A stretch of DNA of 64,000 bases from Pontibacter aquaedesilientis (GTDB lineage: Bacteria > Bacteroidota > Bacteroidia > Cytophagales > Hymenobacteraceae), in contig NZ_JACXAJ010000003.1 of the NCBI RefSeq assembly GCF_014773225.1, forward strand, positions 62,001-126,000, in the 5' to 3' direction. The stretch's first letter is position 1. Each line of letters opens with the position of its first letter. This document shows, piece after piece, positions 36,211 to 45,251 of this stretch. The translations under genes were made by a program, and so were the position numbers. The notes below the pieces were generated by a model. It ran no database searches. It saw only the letters and a list, made by a program, of their open reading frames with translations, and was not told where the DNA came from.

Positions 36211-37580
36211 GCGTCGATGTTGTACTGCCGCATTTTGTTGTAGAGCGTCTTGCGGTCGATGTTGAGCAGGCGTGCGGCTTTGGATTTGTTATACTTCACC
36301 CGTTCCAGCATGTCCAGTATCAGTTCTTTCTCGCTCCGCTCAGTGGCGCTGCGCAAGTCGGTCACAGGCGCTACGCGGGTAGCGTCTGGCGGGGTAACTA
36401 TATTGGTTGGCATGGGTATGTGATAAGCGATTTCAGGCGGAAGGTCGTCCAGCGTAATTTCATTGCCTTTAGCCAGCAGCACGGCCCGCTTTACCACGTT
36501 TTTGAGCTCTCGGAGATTACCGGGCCAGCTATACCTCTCCATCGCCACCGTAACAGCTGCATCAAAGCCGTTTACATCCCTTTCCAGCTCGTGGTTGGCT
36601 ACCTCCAGAAAATAGTCCGCAAAAATCAGGATATCAGCCTGCCGATCGCGCAATGGGGAAATGTTGATCTTGAATTCGTTGAGGCGGTGGTATAGGTCTT
36701 CCCGAAACTCACCCTGGCTCACAGCTTGCACCAGGTCCTCGTTAGTAGCCGCGATAATGCGCACATCCACATCTAGGTCGGTGTTGCTGCCTATCTTGCG
36801 GACTTTGCGCTCCTGTATGGCCCGCAGCAACTTCACCTGAATCTCGTAAGACAGGTTGCCAATCTCGTCCAGAAACAACGTGCCACCGTTAGCCGCCTCA
36901 AACTGACCTTCCTTGTCGGCCATGGCTCCCGTGAACGAGCCTTTCACGTGCCCAAACAGTTCGCTCCCGGCCAGTTCTTTCGACAGAGCACCACAGTCGA
37001 TTGCGACAAAAGGCTTGTTATGGCGCTTGCTGCTCTGGTGTATTTTGCGGGCAACGTATTCCTTGCCTGTTCCGCTCTCACCTTCTATGATCACCGACAT
37101 GTTGGTAGGCGCTATCAGGGCGATGTACTCTTCCAGTTGCAGCGACTGAGGACTGGCTCCTTTCACAAATGAAAACCTGTTCCGCATAGGTATAGCCGCT
37201 TCGCTTTCAACTCCTTTCGCATTTCGGCTAAGGGCTTTCCGTATGGTCAGCAAGGTTTCGTCTGGGTTGATAGGCTTGGCAAGGTACTCGAAAGCACCCA
37301 TTTTGATGGCTCTCACCGCCGTACGAATGTCAGCATAGTGCGTCATCAGGATTACGGGCACCTCCGTGGTCAGCACCCGGATCTGTTCCAGCAGTTCCAG
37401 CCCGTTTTTGTCAGGCAGTCTGAAGTCGGTCAGTACCAGATCGAAGGTCCCGGCTTTCAGCTGCTGGAGGCCTTCGTTGGCGGTAAAGGCGGTCTTCACC
37501 TCATACTGCTGTCGCTTCAGGAAAGTACTCAGCATGAGGCAAAAGGTAGGATCGTCGTCGATCAGAAGTATCTTGGGCAT
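36207..37580 (-). CDS. Sigma-54-dependent response regulator (NtrC family)
   Basis: I start at the ATG at 37580 (MPKILLIDDDPTFCLML); the frame's ATG at 37631 would precede the receiver with 17 unlikely residues. The receiver has Asp52 in LVLTDFRLP. The AAA+ domain carries Walker A GESGTGKEY, the sigma-54 contact loop as GSFTGA (GAFTGA in most), Walker B GGTLFLDEIGNL and DLYHRLNEFKINISPLRDR. A Fis-type helix-turn-helix ends the protein (NKSKAARLLNIDRKTLYNKMRQYNI). It activates transcription by sigma-54 RNA polymerase once phosphorylated, probably via the hybrid kinase that converges on it. Targets are not shown by this window. Confidence 0.94.
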   Translation of the reverse strand: MPKILLIDDDPTFCLMLSTFLKRQQYEVKTAFTANEGLQQLKAGTFDLVLTDFRLPDKNGLELLEQIRVLTTEVPVILMTHYADIRTAVRAIKMGAFEYLAKPINPDETLLTIRKALSRNAKGVESEAAIPMRNRFSFVKGASPQSLQLEEYIALIAPTNMSVIIEGESGTGKEYVARKIHQSSKRHNKPFVAIDCGALSKELAGSELFGHVKGSFTGAMADKEGQFEAANGGTLFLDEIGNLSYEIQVKLLRAIQERKVRKIGSNTDLDVDVRIIAATNEDLVQAVSQGEFREDLYHRLNEFKINISPLRDRQADILIFADYFLEVANHELERDVNGFDAAVTVAMERYSWPGNLRELKNVVKRAVLLAKGNEITLDDLPPEIAYHIPMPTNIVTPPDATRVAPVTDLRSATERSEKELILDMLERVKYNKSKAARLLNIDRKTLYNKMRQYNIDA

Positions 37581-37740
37581 AATTAGGAGTAATATACGCA
37601 GCTCGTGCGCAAGCAAGAAGTATTGCCACATAAAAGCGCACCACAGCCTGTTTACTGACTTCGCCGATTAAGGGTTAGGCCTTCTTAGAAATTACATACC
37701 AGCTATACCTGAGTTGTTTCTCCTGCAGGTATAAAACAGA

Positions 37741-37766
37741 AAAGCCCCCGCGTGGCGGAGGCTTGT
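37741..37766 (-). terminator. Terminator after the Gln-rich secreted protein
   Basis: AGCCCCCGC (37743-37751) pairs with GCGGAGGCT (37755-37763) with one mismatch. On the minus strand it is followed by TTTTCTGTTTTAT, 40 bases beyond the stop at 37806. Confidence 0.7.
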
Positions 37767-37805
37767 TCCAACAGATATTCGTTAAAATATCTAATCTATT
37801 GTGGC

Positions 37806-38372
37806 TTATTTTTGGTCTCTTATAATGTTGCCTTGTGCGTCAATGCGCACTTTGGCGTCTTGCTGTTGCTCGTTGGTGAAGTAAATCTCATAAAACGCTT
37901 TGGCACCCTGTCCCTGGGAATTAGCCTGTGCATTCTGCGCCTGCGAGTTTTGAGTAGCCTGCTCTGCCTGGTTCTCAGATCCCTGGGCATTGGCACCACG
38001 TGCATTCTCGTTTGGTGTTACCCGATATACTTCTACAACCTGCCAGCTGCTAAAGGCTTCGGCGCTTAGCGCCTGCTTCACTGGCTCTGGAAGCTCCTCT
38101 TGTGTGATGGCTTCTCTTTTATCTTTTTGGCCCAGTGTTACCGTTTGAGCAGGAGTTTGTGTTTCGACTACAGTCTCCGTTTGGGTCTGTACCTGCTTTT
38201 CATGGTTTACCTGGTTCTCAGCTCCAACCTGTGCTTCGGTCTGCACCTCAGTTTGCTCTATAGCTTGCTTCTTTTTCGACTTTTTCTTGCTCTTATCTGT
38301 TTGAGCGTTTGCGTCAAGTGATGCAAAGCCTAAAAGTGCGATGGCTGCTGCCAGGTATGTTGTCTTTTTCAT
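37806..38372 (-). CDS. Secreted Gln/Glu-rich protein of unknown function
   Basis: The 188-residue protein has a signal peptide (MKKTTYLAAAIALLGFASLDANAQ). A Lys-rich stretch follows, then two low-complexity runs (TEVQTEAQVGAENQ and QTQTETVVETQTPAQ at about 41-77; NAQGSENQAEQATQNSQAQNAQ at about 126-150). Between and after them are short ordered pieces (LPEPVKQALSAEAFSSWQVVEVYRV; FYEIYFTNEQQQDAKVRIDAQGNII). The ordered parts recall PepSY-like folds that are interrupted by the insertion. I do not recognise a named family. Confidence 0.68.
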   Translation of the reverse strand: MKKTTYLAAAIALLGFASLDANAQTDKSKKKSKKKQAIEQTEVQTEAQVGAENQVNHEKQVQTQTETVVETQTPAQTVTLGQKDKREAITQEELPEPVKQALSAEAFSSWQVVEVYRVTPNENARGANAQGSENQAEQATQNSQAQNAQANSQGQGAKAFYEIYFTNEQQQDAKVRIDAQGNIIRDQK

Positions 38373-38495
38373 AGTTTTATTTTGCGCTTGGTACTAGAAA
38401 TGTATTTATTTCTGAAACGGCTATATATCAAAACCATGCCATTAATCTAAAGCAAGTTAATATACTGAATATCAATACATTAATAAAAAAATTAA

Positions 38496-38557
38496 AAATC
38501 CCCAATGTGTAGAATCCTACATAGCACTGTAGAATTTTTTCCACACATTGGGGATTT
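38496..38557 (-). terminator. Long hairpin, probable terminator of the unknown gene at 38626
   Basis: A 15-bp perfect stem (38496-38510 with 38543-38557, arm AAATCCCCAATGTGT) encloses a 32-nt loop that holds a small inner hairpin (CTACA..TGTAG). Minus-strand reading gives TTTTTAATTTTTTT directly after it. Confidence 0.75.
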
Positions 38558-38625
38558 AATCAATAAAATACTTCTAGCCGGCGAGATTTTAACGGATAAC
38601 TCTTCAGGCTAAAGAACCAAAATAG

Positions 38626-39282
38626 TTAGCTTCCTATTGCCAGGGCTAGGGCAATCAGGGCACCGAAACCGATTCCAAAGCCAGCGGCGGCTTTGCCTAC
38701 CTTGCGTTTGTGGGCCTGCTTCTGAAACGCCTGCCGGTATACTGGCTCGCGCATCAATTGGTAATTCGGATGAAAAGTGGCGTCAACATTTGGAGGTACA
38801 GCCGCCATCACAATGCCGGTCACCAAACCAGCTGGCGGAAACAGGAAGGTGGCACCTGCTGTGCCCCAGAGCGGTCCCTGGCCTTTGTAATACATCATCG
38901 CATCCTGGCGGGCCTGGTACACCAAATCATCCGCTTTGTGTTTGTTGCCTGCCGCTCCGGCAGGGCTGCCAACAGCGGCAACAACATACTCGTCAGGGGT
39001 AGTTACCTGTGGCAGCTGGTTCAGTTGAGTCTGAGAAGGCTCCGTGGCCAGTTGCATTTGCGCCACATCCTGCCTTAAGACAAAGCGCAACGGACCGCTG
39101 GCATCGCTCAGCATACGGTAGTGTACCGTGTCAGTACCAACCTTCACAATTTTTGCCACCACTTCATCCCCATTTTTTTTGATAATGAGGTCCTGGCCCT
39201 GGCTCACCAATGCCATCAGCATCATCCCGATACTCAACACGGCGGTTTTTAAACGCATTCGTTGCTTCATAAGGCTTTTCAA
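38626..39282 (-). CDS. Exported protein of unknown function
   Basis: The 218-residue protein has a signal peptide after a Met/Lys-rich start (AVLSIGMMLMALVSQGQ). The mature N-terminus reads DLIIKKNGDEVVAKIVKVGTDTVHYRML, a small beta-domain pattern repeatedly seen in Bacteroidota exported proteins. The C-terminal part has two glycine-rich hydrophobic segments (TAGATFLFPPAGLVTGIVMAAVPP; AAAGFGIGFGALIALALAIGS). These could be membrane-associated. I recognise no family. The gene is monocistronic and has a clear terminator at 38496-38557. Confidence 0.65.
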   Translation of the reverse strand: MKSLMKQRMRLKTAVLSIGMMLMALVSQGQDLIIKKNGDEVVAKIVKVGTDTVHYRMLSDASGPLRFVLRQDVAQMQLATEPSQTQLNQLPQVTTPDEYVVAAVGSPAGAAGNKHKADDLVYQARQDAMMYYKGQGPLWGTAGATFLFPPAGLVTGIVMAAVPPNVDATFHPNYQLMREPVYRQAFQKQAHKRKVGKAAAGFGIGFGALIALALAIGS

Positions 39283-39450
39283 TCTTTTGTAGTATTTGTT
39301 TTCATTTCGAATGAGAAAATTACAAATATTATTCCGAACATAATTAAAATGCTATATATAATTTATGTTTCGCCAACCAGTGACGGAATAAGGATTCGCC
39401 GATGTTACAGATGACCGGAACGCAAAGCGGCTATGATGTGCCAAGCGTCT

Positions 39451-39458
39451 TATATTTG
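39451..39458 (+). promoter_or_regulatory. Probable -7 box upstream of polA
   Basis: TATATTTG matches TAnnTTTG exactly and lies 32 bases before the polA start. No TTTG was found at the expected -33 spacing. Confidence 0.45.
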
Positions 39459-39490
39459 CAGATAAGGCCGGTAGCTTCTACCTTTATAAC

Positions 39491-42343
39491 ATGAGCGAAC
39501 CAAGAAAGAAATTATTCCTGCTAGACGCACTGGCATTAATTTATAGGGCACATTTTGCCTTCAGCAAAAACCCACGCATCAACTCCAAAGGCATGAACAC
39601 CGGGGCCGCCCTCGGCTTTACCAACACCCTGGTGGAGGTGCTCCAAAAGGAAAAACCAACCCATATCGGTGTCGCCTTCGACTCGGCCGCCAAAACCTTC
39701 CGCCACGATAACTTCGCCGCTTACAAGGCCAACCGGCAGGCGCAGCCCGAGGATATTTCGCTGGCTATACCTTACTGCAAGAAGATTGTGGAGGCTTTCA
39801 ACATACCGGTCCTCATTATGGACGGCTTTGAGGCCGATGACATCATTGGCACGCTGGCCTGCAAAGCCGAGAAAGATGGTTTTGATGTGTACATGATGAC
39901 GCCCGACAAAGACTACTGTCAGCTCGTGACGGATCATATTTTCCTTTACAAACCCGCTTTCCTGGGCAATGCCGTGGAGGTATGGGATGTGCCCCGTGTA
40001 CTGGAGAAATTCGAAATTGAGCGTGTAGAGCAGGTCATTGACATTCTGGGGCTGCAAGGCGACGCCGTGGATAACATTCCAGGTATACCGGGTATAGGCG
40101 AAAAAACGGCCAAGGCGCTCATTCAGCGGTTTGGCTCCGTGGAGAACCTGATCGCCAATGCCGACCAGCTCAAAGGCAAGCAAAAAGAGAATGTGGTCAA
40201 CTTTGCTGACCAAGGCATGATGTCGAAGGAACTGGCCACGATTCACCGCGATGTGCCCGTGCCTTTCAGCGCCGAAGCGTTGCATTACGACGGACCGAAC
40301 GAAGAGCAGCTCGCTGAGCTTTTTGCAGAACTGGAGTTCAGGCAACTTATGCAGCGTGTGCTCGGTCACTCCATGGCAGATGCCCCGGCTGTGAAAACAG
40401 CAGGCCGCAAAGCCAAGCCGTCAAACCAGCAGCAGACTTCCCTTTTTGACTCGCCTGTGGCCGGGGCCGCTGTTGCCGTCGAGGCCGACGCCATAGGTAT
40501 AGCAACCGAAACCGCGCCTTTGCAAACGCTCAACACCACGCTGCAGGACTACCACCTGATTGACACGCCGGACTTGCGCGCAAGCCTGATCCGCTACCTG
40601 CAAAAGCAGCAGGAATTTTCGTTCGACACGGAGACCAGCAGCATTGACCCGATCACGGCTAAACTCGTTGGTATGTCCTTTAGCTACCTGCCGGGCGAGG
40701 CTTACTATGTGCCGCTACCCCAGGATAACCCGGAGGAGGCGATGCGCATTGCTGCCGAGTTTAAGGATGTGCTGGAGAATCCCAACATCGCCAAGATTGG
40801 CCAGAACATCAAGTACGACATTCTGGTAATGAAGAACTACGGCATAGAGGTGAACGGGCCGATCTTCGACACGATGCTGGCCCATTACCTGCTGGAGCCC
40901 GAAATGCGCCACGGCATGGACGTACTGGCCGAAACCTACCTCAACTACAGCCCCGTGCCGATCACCGACCTCATCGGACCGAAAGGCAAGAACCAGATCA
41001 CCATGGCGGACCTGAAACCGGAACAGGTAAAGGACTACGCCTGCGAAGATGCTGACATCACGTTGCGCCTGAAGCATTACTTCGAACCGCTGCTGCAGGA
41101 GCAGGGTTTGATGAAGCTGTTCAATGACGTAGAAAACCCATTGGTGCAGGTACTGGCCAATATTGAGAAAGAAGGCATTTCCATCGACGCCAATGCACTG
41201 GCCGATATTTCACTGCAACTGGAGCAGGAGATCAAAGGTATAGAAACCCGCATTTTTGAACTGGCCGACACAGAGTTTAACATCGGTTCTCCGAAACAGC
41301 TTGGTGAAGTGCTGTTCGACAAAATGGGGCTGCACGGGAAATCCAAAATCAAGAAAACCAAAACCGGGCAGTACGCCACCGGCGAGGAGATTCTTTCGAA
41401 GCTGGCCGGCGAGCACGAGATCGTGCGCCTGATTCTGGACCACCGTGAACTCTCCAAGTTGAAATCGACTTACGTGGATGCCCTGCCACAACTGGTTTGC
41501 GAGCTGGATGGCCGTGTGCATACCTCCTTTAACCAAGCCGTGACAGCCACCGGGCGCCTGAGCTCTACCAACCCCAACCTGCAGAATATCCCGATCCGGA
41601 CTGAACGCGGACGCGAGATACGCAAGGCCTTTGTGCCGCGCGATAGCAAGCACCTCATCATTTCGGCGGACTACTCCCAGATAGAGTTGCGCATCATGGC
41701 TGACTTTAGCGGTGATCCAACCATGAAGGAGGCTTTCCGAAACGGGCTTGACATTCACGCCTCCACGGCCAGCAAGGTGTTCCACGTGCCGCTCGACCAA
41801 GTGGACAGTGAGATGCGCCGCAAGGCCAAAACAATCAACTTCGGCATTATTTACGGCATCTCGGCCTTCGGCCTTTCGGAGCGGCTGGGCATACCGCGCC
41901 GCGAAGCCGCCGACATCATAGAGGCTTACTTTGCAGAGTTCCCGGCCGTAAAAGAATACATGGACAGTGCCATTGAGAAAGCACGTGAGCAGGAGTATGT
42001 GGAGACAGTGCTGGGCCGCCGCCGCTACCTCCGTGACATCAATTCACGCAATGCCACCATCCGGGGATTTGCCGAGCGCAACGCCGTGAACGCCCCCATA
42101 CAGGGCACGGCTGCCGACATCATCAAGATCGCGATGATCAATATAAACGAGTACCTCCGCCACGAAAACCTGAAAACCCGTATGATCCTGCAGGTGCATG
42201 ACGAACTTCTCTTCGACGCGCCGAAAGAAGAAGTGGACATCGTGACACCGAAAATCGTGGAACTCATGTCGCAGGCACTGCCGCTGAGCGTGCCAATGGA
42301 AGTGGGACTGGGCGTAGGCCAGAACTGGCTGGAAGCGCACTAA
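39491..42343 (+). CDS. polA: DNA polymerase I
   Basis: The 950-residue enzyme fills gaps after excision repair and removes RNA primers. The 5'-3' exonuclease domain includes GVAFDSAAKTFRHD, DDIIGTLA, DNIPGIPGIGEKTAKALI. A 3'-5' exonuclease domain keeps its acidic residues (FSFDTETSSIDP; DYACEDADIT), so proofreading is likely active, unlike in some PolA. Polymerase motifs A (SADYSQIELRIMADFS), B (RRKAKTINFGIIYGIS) and C (LQVHDELLFD) are intact. It is a single-gene unit with a strong bidirectional terminator. Confidence 0.98.
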   Translation: MSEPRKKLFLLDALALIYRAHFAFSKNPRINSKGMNTGAALGFTNTLVEVLQKEKPTHIGVAFDSAAKTFRHDNFAAYKANRQAQPEDISLAIPYCKKIVEAFNIPVLIMDGFEADDIIGTLACKAEKDGFDVYMMTPDKDYCQLVTDHIFLYKPAFLGNAVEVWDVPRVLEKFEIERVEQVIDILGLQGDAVDNIPGIPGIGEKTAKALIQRFGSVENLIANADQLKGKQKENVVNFADQGMMSKELATIHRDVPVPFSAEALHYDGPNEEQLAELFAELEFRQLMQRVLGHSMADAPAVKTAGRKAKPSNQQQTSLFDSPVAGAAVAVEADAIGIATETAPLQTLNTTLQDYHLIDTPDLRASLIRYLQKQQEFSFDTETSSIDPITAKLVGMSFSYLPGEAYYVPLPQDNPEEAMRIAAEFKDVLENPNIAKIGQNIKYDILVMKNYGIEVNGPIFDTMLAHYLLEPEMRHGMDVLAETYLNYSPVPITDLIGPKGKNQITMADLKPEQVKDYACEDADITLRLKHYFEPLLQEQGLMKLFNDVENPLVQVLANIEKEGISIDANALADISLQLEQEIKGIETRIFELADTEFNIGSPKQLGEVLFDKMGLHGKSKIKKTKTGQYATGEEILSKLAGEHEIVRLILDHRELSKLKSTYVDALPQLVCELDGRVHTSFNQAVTATGRLSSTNPNLQNIPIRTERGREIRKAFVPRDSKHLIISADYSQIELRIMADFSGDPTMKEAFRNGLDIHASTASKVFHVPLDQVDSEMRRKAKTINFGIIYGISAFGLSERLGIPRREAADIIEAYFAEFPAVKEYMDSAIEKAREQEYVETVLGRRRYLRDINSRNATIRGFAERNAVNAPIQGTAADIIKIAMININEYLRHENLKTRMILQVHDELLFDAPKEEVDIVTPKIVELMSQALPLSVPMEVGLGVGQNWLEAH

Positions 42344-42372
42344 GGTATAGCATACCTAGAACCTCCAGAATC

Positions 42373-42408
42373 AAAAAAGGCGCCTCCTTTGCGGGAGGCG
42401 CCTTTTTT
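42373..42408. terminator. Bidirectional terminator after polA
   Basis: A 15-bp perfect stem (AAAAAAGGCGCCTCC, 42373-42387, with its inverse at 42394-42408) has a 6-nt loop. The A and T runs at its ends serve both polA and the convergent esterase gene. Confidence 0.92.
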
Positions 42409-42422
42409 GATAGTAACTATAC

Positions 42423-43748
42423 CTAGTTCACAGGGAACTGCACAGTACGAAACTTGGTTTCGTCGGCTTTCGGTATACGGGAATTAAACTTCTTGTTGAT
42501 GTCATCAATAATCTTGTTCGCCACGATAGCGTAACCACGAGGGGTCAAATGCACACCGTCTAGCGAGAACAAGTTGCCAGTGATAAAAGCAGGTGAATAA
42601 GCCACGGCATTGATGCTCAACTGTGGTTTACCTTCTTTCATTTGAACAGAGTTAAAGAAAGCGTTCATATCCACAAGTCCCACATTCGCACTAGCCTTGG
42701 CGGCAAGCGCCTGGTTAAATTGCTGTGTGGCTAGCTTAACTTTTGCTGCCTCATCTTTGTCAAGCACTTCGCTGTTAGCCAATGCATTGAACGGGCTAAA
42801 TCCGTGAGGGATTGTCATAGTACCTACCTGCTCTGGGGTGCCTACGGTGGAAGGAAGCAATACAAAGTCGTCGTTAGTTGCCTCACGCACAGTACCTGTA
42901 CCAGTTGTGATATACAACTTTGCATTAGCTGCTGCTGCCATCTGTCTTAAGCTTGCCGTAGCCTTGGTCGTAAAGTAAGGTATACCTGTTACATCAGGAA
43001 TGTTGATTACCATACCTTTTACACCAGTTTTCAGCAAGGCCGTCATCATGGCATCTAAGTTCGTCTTGAAATTAGCCTCAGTGGTAATATTACCCTGGCC
43101 ACCCGAAGTGGCATACCCAAGCACATCGTTGTTACCCAGCCACATCGTGAAAAATGTTGGATTAGACGCTGCTACCAGATCAACATACGGAGTTAGCGCT
43201 CCGCTTTTAGGCGGAACCGGAGCATCTGGCAACAAACGCTCGAAGTACGGGTTGAAACCTAGTGGGTTATTCCAGCCATAGCCAGCCGTAGTTACATTCT
43301 CCATGCGGATGCCTGGCACACCAAGATTTTGCACCGGTTGTGCAAATTTAGTGTAAAGAAGCGTTCGACCGTCTTGTCCCATGCCACGCACAGCTAATTC
43401 TGAAGTTACAGGGGTTAATATTGGTAAACCCGCCGCAGTGAAACCGGTAAGGCGCAGATAGCCTGAACCATTGCGCTGGGCCTCCGTGAATAATGGTTGT
43501 GTAAACTCACCGCCGCCAACTAACTTAAACTGCTCGGCCATAATAGCCGGGTATGAGTTGAGTTGACCTGAACGGTATAAACCGCCATCAGCAAAGCCTG
43601 CTGTAAGTGAGTTGCCAACCGCCACATATTTGGTTAGGTTGAGCTCGCCCGCACTCGACGAAGGCGTGTCGATCTCCGGGTCGCAGCTTGTTAGGAATAT
43701 ACCAGCCATTAAGGCCAGCACACTCGATTTATAGAAAAACTTTTTCAT
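42423..43748 (-). CDS. SGNH/GDSL hydrolase lipoprotein
   Basis: The 441-residue protein has a lipoprotein signal (LALMAGIFLTSC). It carries SGNH blocks: block I VAVGNSLTAGFADGG, where GNS replaces the usual GDS but the catalytic Ser is kept; block III MWLGNNDVLGY; and block V DGVHLTPRGYA with the Asp/His pair. It would act as an esterase or lipase on the cell surface. It lies 18 bases after the FadL-type porin on the same strand. The pair suggests breakdown and uptake of fatty-acyl compounds, as inference. Confidence 0.88.
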   Translation of the reverse strand: MKKFFYKSSVLALMAGIFLTSCDPEIDTPSSSAGELNLTKYVAVGNSLTAGFADGGLYRSGQLNSYPAIMAEQFKLVGGGEFTQPLFTEAQRNGSGYLRLTGFTAAGLPILTPVTSELAVRGMGQDGRTLLYTKFAQPVQNLGVPGIRMENVTTAGYGWNNPLGFNPYFERLLPDAPVPPKSGALTPYVDLVAASNPTFFTMWLGNNDVLGYATSGGQGNITTEANFKTNLDAMMTALLKTGVKGMVINIPDVTGIPYFTTKATASLRQMAAAANAKLYITTGTGTVREATNDDFVLLPSTVGTPEQVGTMTIPHGFSPFNALANSEVLDKDEAAKVKLATQQFNQALAAKASANVGLVDMNAFFNSVQMKEGKPQLSINAVAYSPAFITGNLFSLDGVHLTPRGYAIVANKIIDDINKKFNSRIPKADETKFRTVQFPVN

Positions 43749-43766
43749 ATACTTTAGAAAAGAGAA

Positions 43767-45008
43767 TTAGAATTTGAAGTTCAGACCGATGCCAGGGATG
43801 TAGGCAATAGACTTGTAAGTACCCGCTATACCACCAGAGAGGTTAGATGCATCGGTTCTTTCTTTTTTGTTGATGTACAGGAAAGAGGCATCCAGGCTGA
43901 TATTGTCAGACACGTTATAGCCTAAGCCAACTGAAAGTCCGCGCGAGTCAGCGTCTGGCGTTTCTGGCGTCAGGTAACCGTCCTGCACAGGAGTTTTGTC
44001 CAGGTATGCGCCACCGCGCAGGGCCAGGCCGTCTGCTACCATGTACTCAGCACCTATACGGTAAATAAACGTGTTCTCGTAGTTTCTGCCTGCTTCAGAA
44101 AATGAGCTTCCTCCAACATTTTGACTGAAGTCGAAACGCAGCTTCTCGTAAGCGTCCCAACCTACGTAGCTCACATCGGCTGCCAATGTCAGGCGCTCAC
44201 TTGGCTTAAAGCCCAGGCCCAAAGACAGAGTCGAAGGCATTGGAAGTTCGGCGTTAAAGCTAGTGCCATCCGGGAAGTTGCCACGGGCCGCCGCCGGAAT
44301 GTTGCTGAACATCACGTCGCCATTCTCTACCCTCAAATCAACTTTTGAGCGATAGTTCACACCAATGGAAAGCTTTTCGGTTGCCTGGAAGTACACACCT
44401 GCATTAAAGCCCCATGCCGATTCCGTAGAACCGTCCAGTTCAATACCGCCTTCGGTTCCGTCCTGGCTTTGTACAGGCACAGAGCGCTGCAGGTTTACAT
44501 TGCCCACCACATAGTTCAGGCCTATACCTACGCCCAGTTTATCAGTGATCGCATAGCTTACAGTCGGTTGTATGTAGATTGCCTGTAGCTTCAGTTGGTT
44601 CAGCGCATAGCGTCCGCTCCACTCATTTCCCCACTGCACAGTGCTTCCAAAAGGTGTGTACACACCCAGACCGGCCTTCAGTTTTTCATTGATGCCATAC
44701 ACGGCATATACCTGGAAAGGCGTGCCTGTCGGGTTATCGGTTCGTGCAGTTATAGCTCCAGACTCTGGCGCACTGTAGGCAATTTTGGAAATGATGCCGC
44801 TGCCTCCGATCGTTACAGCTCCTCTGGAATCCATAAAGCTCATGGCACCCGGGTTGAAGAAGATGCTGGAGGTACCTGTCAGTAAACCGGTGCCGGTATG
44901 GCCCATGCCAATCTGGCGCTGGCTTGCCAGGTTTACCTGATATCCTCCGGCCATGGCTGTGCCCGATAGGAGGGCGCTACCTAATAGGGCTAAGATTTTG
45001 CTTTTCAT
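43767..45008 (-). CDS. OmpP1/FadL family outer-membrane transporter
   Basis: I start at the ATG at 45008 (MKSKILALLGSALLSGTAMAGG), as a clean signal peptide; the ATG at 45053 adds 15 residues. The 413-residue barrel begins with the FadL N-terminal hatch: GYQVNLASQRQIGMGHTGTGLLTGTSSIFFNPGAMSFMD. Many amphipathic strands follow, ending in IAYIPGIGLNFKF. FadL proteins let hydrophobic compounds such as fatty acids across the outer membrane. It heads a probable two-gene operon with the SGNH esterase. A -7-like box (TATATTTG, minus strand) lies at 45051-45058. Confidence 0.92.
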   Translation of the reverse strand: MKSKILALLGSALLSGTAMAGGYQVNLASQRQIGMGHTGTGLLTGTSSIFFNPGAMSFMDSRGAVTIGGSGIISKIAYSAPESGAITARTDNPTGTPFQVYAVYGINEKLKAGLGVYTPFGSTVQWGNEWSGRYALNQLKLQAIYIQPTVSYAITDKLGVGIGLNYVVGNVNLQRSVPVQSQDGTEGGIELDGSTESAWGFNAGVYFQATEKLSIGVNYRSKVDLRVENGDVMFSNIPAAARGNFPDGTSFNAELPMPSTLSLGLGFKPSERLTLAADVSYVGWDAYEKLRFDFSQNVGGSSFSEAGRNYENTFIYRIGAEYMVADGLALRGGAYLDKTPVQDGYLTPETPDADSRGLSVGLGYNVSDNISLDASFLYINKKERTDASNLSGGIAGTYKSIAYIPGIGLNFKF

Positions 45009-45251
45009 AAAATGCGACTTGTTTAAATATAGGGTGTTAGTAAGGTTAAACAAATATATAAAACATTCATACTTCCAATAGCGGTGCGCCTCCCTTTTTT
45101 CAAATAAATTCCAATATTAGTCGAAAAACAGAAATAAATGCCCTGCTTTGGGCCTGCTCAGGTTTTTGCCCGGGCACTTTTTCCCAAACGAGTTCATCCT
45201 GTTGCGGTATTCTACGTTTACATAGGCTCAATAAACACGACTTTGAAACTT

